In this document: positions 61,287 to 64,000 of the stretch, piece after piece
Position numbering within the stretch: the stretch's first letter is position 1
Layout of the letters: each line of letters starts with the position of its first letter
Source of the DNA: Anaerosacchariphilus polymeriproducens
GTDB lineage: Bacteria > Bacillota > Clostridia > Lachnospirales > Lachnospiraceae
DNA length: 64,000 nt
Direction: 5' to 3'
Assembly: GCF_003363435.1 (NCBI RefSeq)
Contig: NZ_QRCT01000009.1
Location: 62,001 to 126,000, forward strand
The notes under the pieces: generated by a model
Database searches by the model: none
Seen by the model: only the letters and a program-made list of their open reading frames with translations
What the model was told of the DNA's origin: nothing
Program-made: the position numbers and the translations under genes

Positions 61287-62279
61287 ATGAAGAAAATACT
61301 TTTATTAGCAACAGGAGGCACGATTGCTTCATCGGAAACAGAACAAGGATTAATACCAACGATAGATGCACAACAGATGTTATCCTATATACCAGAAATT
61401 GAAGAAATTTGTTATTTATCAGGTATATCGATTATGAATGTTGACAGCACGAATATGAATCCTAAGCTAATGGCCAAAATTGCTGCGGCCATTTATAGTA
61501 AATATCAAGAATATGACGGATTTGTTGTAACGCATGGGACAGATACAATGGGGTATACGGCAGCAGCGTTAACTTATATGTTACAAAATATTAAGAAACC
61601 TGTTGTTGTAACTGGATCTCAAATTGCAATCAAGGCTTTAAATACCGATGCAAAAAAGAATTTAACAGATGCCATTCGATTTGCAAATGAAGATTTTCCA
61701 GGGATATTTGTAGCATTCGATAGTAAAATCATGTACGGGACCTATGCAGTTAAAGTAAAAACAAGGAGCACAGATTCCTTTCAAAGTATAAATTTTCCAA
61801 CAGTAGCAGAGATAAAAGAAGGGAAAATTATATATAACAGTATTTTGAACAATGATGAATACCGTGATAAATTTAAATCACATGAATTAAAATTGCAGAC
61901 TAATCTTTGCGAAGACATTTTAATTCTAAAGATTTTTCCAGGTATTAAGCCTCATATCTTTGATTATATCAAAGATAATTATAAAGGTGTTATTATTGAA
62001 AGTTTTGGAATCGGAGGTATTCCAAATGCTGATTATGATATTGTTTCAAAGGTTCAAGAGTTGATACAAGCAGGATTAGCCGTTGTTATTACTACGCAGT
62101 GTTTATGCGAGGGGATTGATTTAAGTATTTATGCTGTTGGGAAAATACTTACAAAATATAAAATCATATATGCTGGTGATATGACAACAGAAGCAGCCAC
62201 CATGAAACTTATGTGGGCTTTAGGAAATTTAAAAGACTTTTCTTCCATAAAGGATTTTATGGAGGGGAGATTCTTATGA
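61287..62279 (+). CDS. ansA: Type I L-asparaginase
   Basis: 330 residues. The two catalytic threonine motifs are ATGGTIASSE (about 7-16) and VTHGTDTMGYTAAAL (about 84). VVTGSQIAIKALNTDAKKN and IIESFGIGGIPN complete the family. It is cytoplasmic (no signal peptide) and hydrolyses asparagine to aspartate and ammonia. It follows nhaC in the same direction. Confidence 0.92.
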   Translation: MKKILLLATGGTIASSETEQGLIPTIDAQQMLSYIPEIEEICYLSGISIMNVDSTNMNPKLMAKIAAAIYSKYQEYDGFVVTHGTDTMGYTAAALTYMLQNIKKPVVVTGSQIAIKALNTDAKKNLTDAIRFANEDFPGIFVAFDSKIMYGTYAVKVKTRSTDSFQSINFPTVAEIKEGKIIYNSILNNDEYRDKFKSHELKLQTNLCEDILILKIFPGIKPHIFDYIKDNYKGVIIESFGIGGIPNADYDIVSKVQELIQAGLAVVITTQCLCEGIDLSIYAVGKILTKYKIIYAGDMTTEAATMKLMWALGNLKDFSSIKDFMEGRFL

Positions 62280-62452
62280 ATGATAGAAAGAAATTAACTT
62301 TCAATAAGACGCTAATATTATTTTGAAATCATTTGATTTTAATATAAATATTCAATATGCAGAATGTATTGATACATTATGTTATAGTATAATTGATAAA
62401 CAAATATTTGGAAATATAATGAAAAGTGAGAGATTAAGGAAAAATAAAAGAT

Positions 62453-63334
62453 ATGAAAACACTAGAATATAATTCACAAAAAAAATTGAAAGGAATATTT
62501 TTTATTATTTTATCGGCCTTCTGTTTTGCCTGTATGAGCATTTTTGTACGGCTGTCAGGAAATCTTCCTGCTTATGAGAAAAGTTTTTTTAGAAATCTGA
62601 TTGCTTTTTTTATAGCTGTAATTTTGATGATAAAGAGTAAAAATACAATCAAAATCAAAATAAAAAAACAGGATTGGATAGATATAATGGCAAGGGCTAT
62701 ATTTGGCTGTATTGGGATTGTCTGCAATTTTTATGCCATTGATCATATGCTTGTTGCCGATGCATCTGCTTTGAATAAACTGAGTCCATTTTTTGTTATT
62801 ATTTTTTCTTTTTTTATTTTGAAAGAAAAAGTAAAGTTAAAACAGATTTTTTTTGTAATAATTGCTTTTATTGGAATGTTATTTATTCTTAAACCCGGAT
62901 TTGCAGAAATTTCTTTGCTTCCAGCTTTGGCAGGTATCAGTGGAGGAATGTGTGCAGGATTGGCCTATACGTTTGTTAGAAAACTGGGAAGTCATGGTGT
63001 GCCTGGAGCATTTATAGTATTATTTTTTTCAGCATTTTCCTGTATTTCTATGATACCAATGATGATTGCCGGGTTTCATGTTGCAAGCCGTGAACAAATA
63101 GTTATGCTTTTGGGTGCAGGGGTTGCAGCAGCAGGTGGTCAATTTTCCATAACAGCAGCTTATACTTATGCTCCGGCCAGGGAAATATCCATCTATGATT
63201 ATTTTCAGATTATTTTTATTACAATACTTTCTTACTTTATATTAGATGAAGTACCTGATGCATATAGTTTTATTGGTTATCTAATTATTTTATTTGCTTC
63301 TTTGGCAATGTTTTTCTATAATAAAAGAAAATAA
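62453..63334 (+). CDS. DMT family (EamA) transporter
   Basis: 293 residues with ten membrane segments in two EamA repeats, typical of drug/metabolite exporters: IILSAFCFACMSIFVRLSG, then FRNLIAF, GIVCNFYAIDHMLVADASA and a second half with AAGGQFSITAAYTYAPAREIS. The substrate is unknown. It has weak AAGGA 12 nt upstream of the ATG and a 173-nt gap in front, so is probably its own unit. Confidence 0.85.
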   Translation: MKTLEYNSQKKLKGIFFIILSAFCFACMSIFVRLSGNLPAYEKSFFRNLIAFFIAVILMIKSKNTIKIKIKKQDWIDIMARAIFGCIGIVCNFYAIDHMLVADASALNKLSPFFVIIFSFFILKEKVKLKQIFFVIIAFIGMLFILKPGFAEISLLPALAGISGGMCAGLAYTFVRKLGSHGVPGAFIVLFFSAFSCISMIPMMIAGFHVASREQIVMLLGAGVAAAGGQFSITAAYTYAPAREISIYDYFQIIFITILSYFILDEVPDAYSFIGYLIILFASLAMFFYNKRK

Positions 63335-63420
63335 AATAGAGCAGAGATTATGAAAGAACAATTTTTTTTATAAAACATAAGATGGTTTTAAGCTTTAGAT
63401 TATTAAGAGGTGAAATAGAA

Positions 63421-64000
63421 TTGCATAACAATACATTACTTATTATATATTACCCTAAAAATGGAATAGGTCAATCATATGATGATATAGAATATATTTA
63501 TAATGAATATGAATCAAATAATCAATGGTTTTCACAATGGTGTACGAAAGAAAAATGTGAATCACCGGAAAGAATTTATAGAAGACCTGGTTTGTATTAT
63601 ATGAATGATAAAAATATAAATGTTAGCATACAAGAAGCAATAGATTTGTTTCATCAAGAAGATAGGAGAAGCTGTTTATTTAATAGTATTACTTTAAGTT
63701 GTCCTTTAGTAAAAACAATGGAACCTTTTTATACTTTTACTACTGAGCAGGGAAATAATATTAATATAAAGGCATATGACTCGGAAAAAAGTAGTTACTC
63801 GAATGAAAATTGTTCCAATATGCTTCCTACAAAAGTAATCCTAAAAATAAATGAAGAAAAAGAAATTAAAATTAAAAGTAATGAAACAACTGGGTATAGA
63901 TGGTATATGATACCAGATAATTCTGGAGTATATGAAATAGTTAATGATGAATATGTTCCAGATTTTCCAATAAAAATGGGAAGTGGAGGATGTAAAATTT
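63421..64000 (+). CDS. Protein with chagasin-like (I42) domain, cut by the right edge
   Basis: Starts at a TTG with AGAGGTGA about 8 nt upstream and stays open to the end of the window (193 codons, 3' partial). Residues 1-130 are unassigned (NNTLLIIYYPKNGIGQSYDD, several Cys). The last third reads VILKINEEKEIKIKSNETTGYRWYM ... KMGSGGCKI; NETTGYRW corresponds to the NPTTGY loop and GSGG to the GxGG loop of chagasin-type cysteine-protease inhibitors. No signal peptide is visible. Confidence 0.6.
   Translation, partial: MHNNTLLIIYYPKNGIGQSYDDIEYIYNEYESNNQWFSQWCTKEKCESPERIYRRPGLYYMNDKNINVSIQEAIDLFHQEDRRSCLFNSITLSCPLVKTMEPFYTFTTEQGNNINIKAYDSEKSSYSNENCSNMLPTKVILKINEEKEIKIKSNETTGYRWYMIPDNSGVYEIVNDEYVPDFPIKMGSGGCKI

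Noticed and set aside
1-64000. CRISPR arrays, tRNA or rRNA genes, prophage or insertion sequences
   Set aside because: No regularly spaced repeats, cloverleaf-type stems, transposase or phage structural motifs were found on either strand by reading.

Overview
The window is AT-rich DNA with short intergenic gaps, strong AGGAGG-type ribosome binding sites, frequent ATG/TTG/GTG starts and an anaerobic gene set: an electron-confurcating lactate dehydrogenase, 2-hydroxyacyl-CoA dehydratase activases, iron-sulfur L-serine dehydratase, an AgrBD-type peptide system and LysM/GH18 spore-type proteins. It fits a strictly anaerobic, probably spore-forming member of the Clostridia, perhaps Lachnospiraceae or a relative. 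That placement is inference. I saw no rRNA, tRNA, CRISPR array, insertion sequence or prophage.

Layout. 1-2.4 kb: edge of a hypothetical gene, a YhcG-type PDDEXK nuclease and a methyltransferase. 2.5-7.8 kb: a complete ECF-type importer (S component, fused double ATPase, T component) with a PHP phosphoesterase and an RpiR regulator, bracketed by two nearly identical terminator hairpins. 7.9-18.7 kb: two small genes, then a lactate operon (FadR-type regulator, EtfB, EtfA with an Fe-S domain, LctD, LarA) with a clear promoter and TGGTCAGACCA operator, then a giant activase/HgdB-like protein. 18.7-22.2 kb (minus strand): three related secreted proteins, a DUF3788 protein and an AraC/GyrI-like regulator. 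22.6-29.9 kb: a FAD protein, an HD hydrolase and an agr locus (agrA, agrC, agrD ... agrB) split by acetoacetate decarboxylase and both CoA-transferase subunits.

29.9-41.3 kb is a large gas vesicle locus: three gvpA copies (two minus, one plus), gvpN, gvpO, an Hsp20-like gvpH, a CDC48-type double AAA ATPase, two gvpF/L, gvpG, gvpK and two GvpA/J-family proteins carrying C-terminal zinc ribbons. One of these also carries two PH/GRAM-like domains. The second GvpF/L has an N-terminal segment resembling the archaeal ribosomal P1/L12 stalk protein. The two minus-strand gvpA genes share a promoter that resembles the sporulation sigma-K consensus.

41.4-52.3 kb: a DUF378 protein, two secreted proteins (one with four beta/gamma-crystallin domains) sharing a promoter element, an RpiR/GH4/GalM sugar module, and an SstT serine transporter with SdaAB/SdaAA under a YheO-type regulator. 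52.4-63.3 kb: a LysM/GH18 protein that has lost its catalytic acids, then a six-gene operon (membrane polyferredoxin, double-cubane-type reductase, its activase, a cysteine-containing membrane protein, a paralogue of the reductase with nearly all cysteines lost, and a two-span membrane protein), followed by NhaC, asparaginase and a DMT transporter. The right edge cuts a gene with a chagasin-like (I42) inhibitor domain.

The least ordinary parts are the domain-rich gas vesicle locus and the reductase operon with its cysteine-stripped paralogue.
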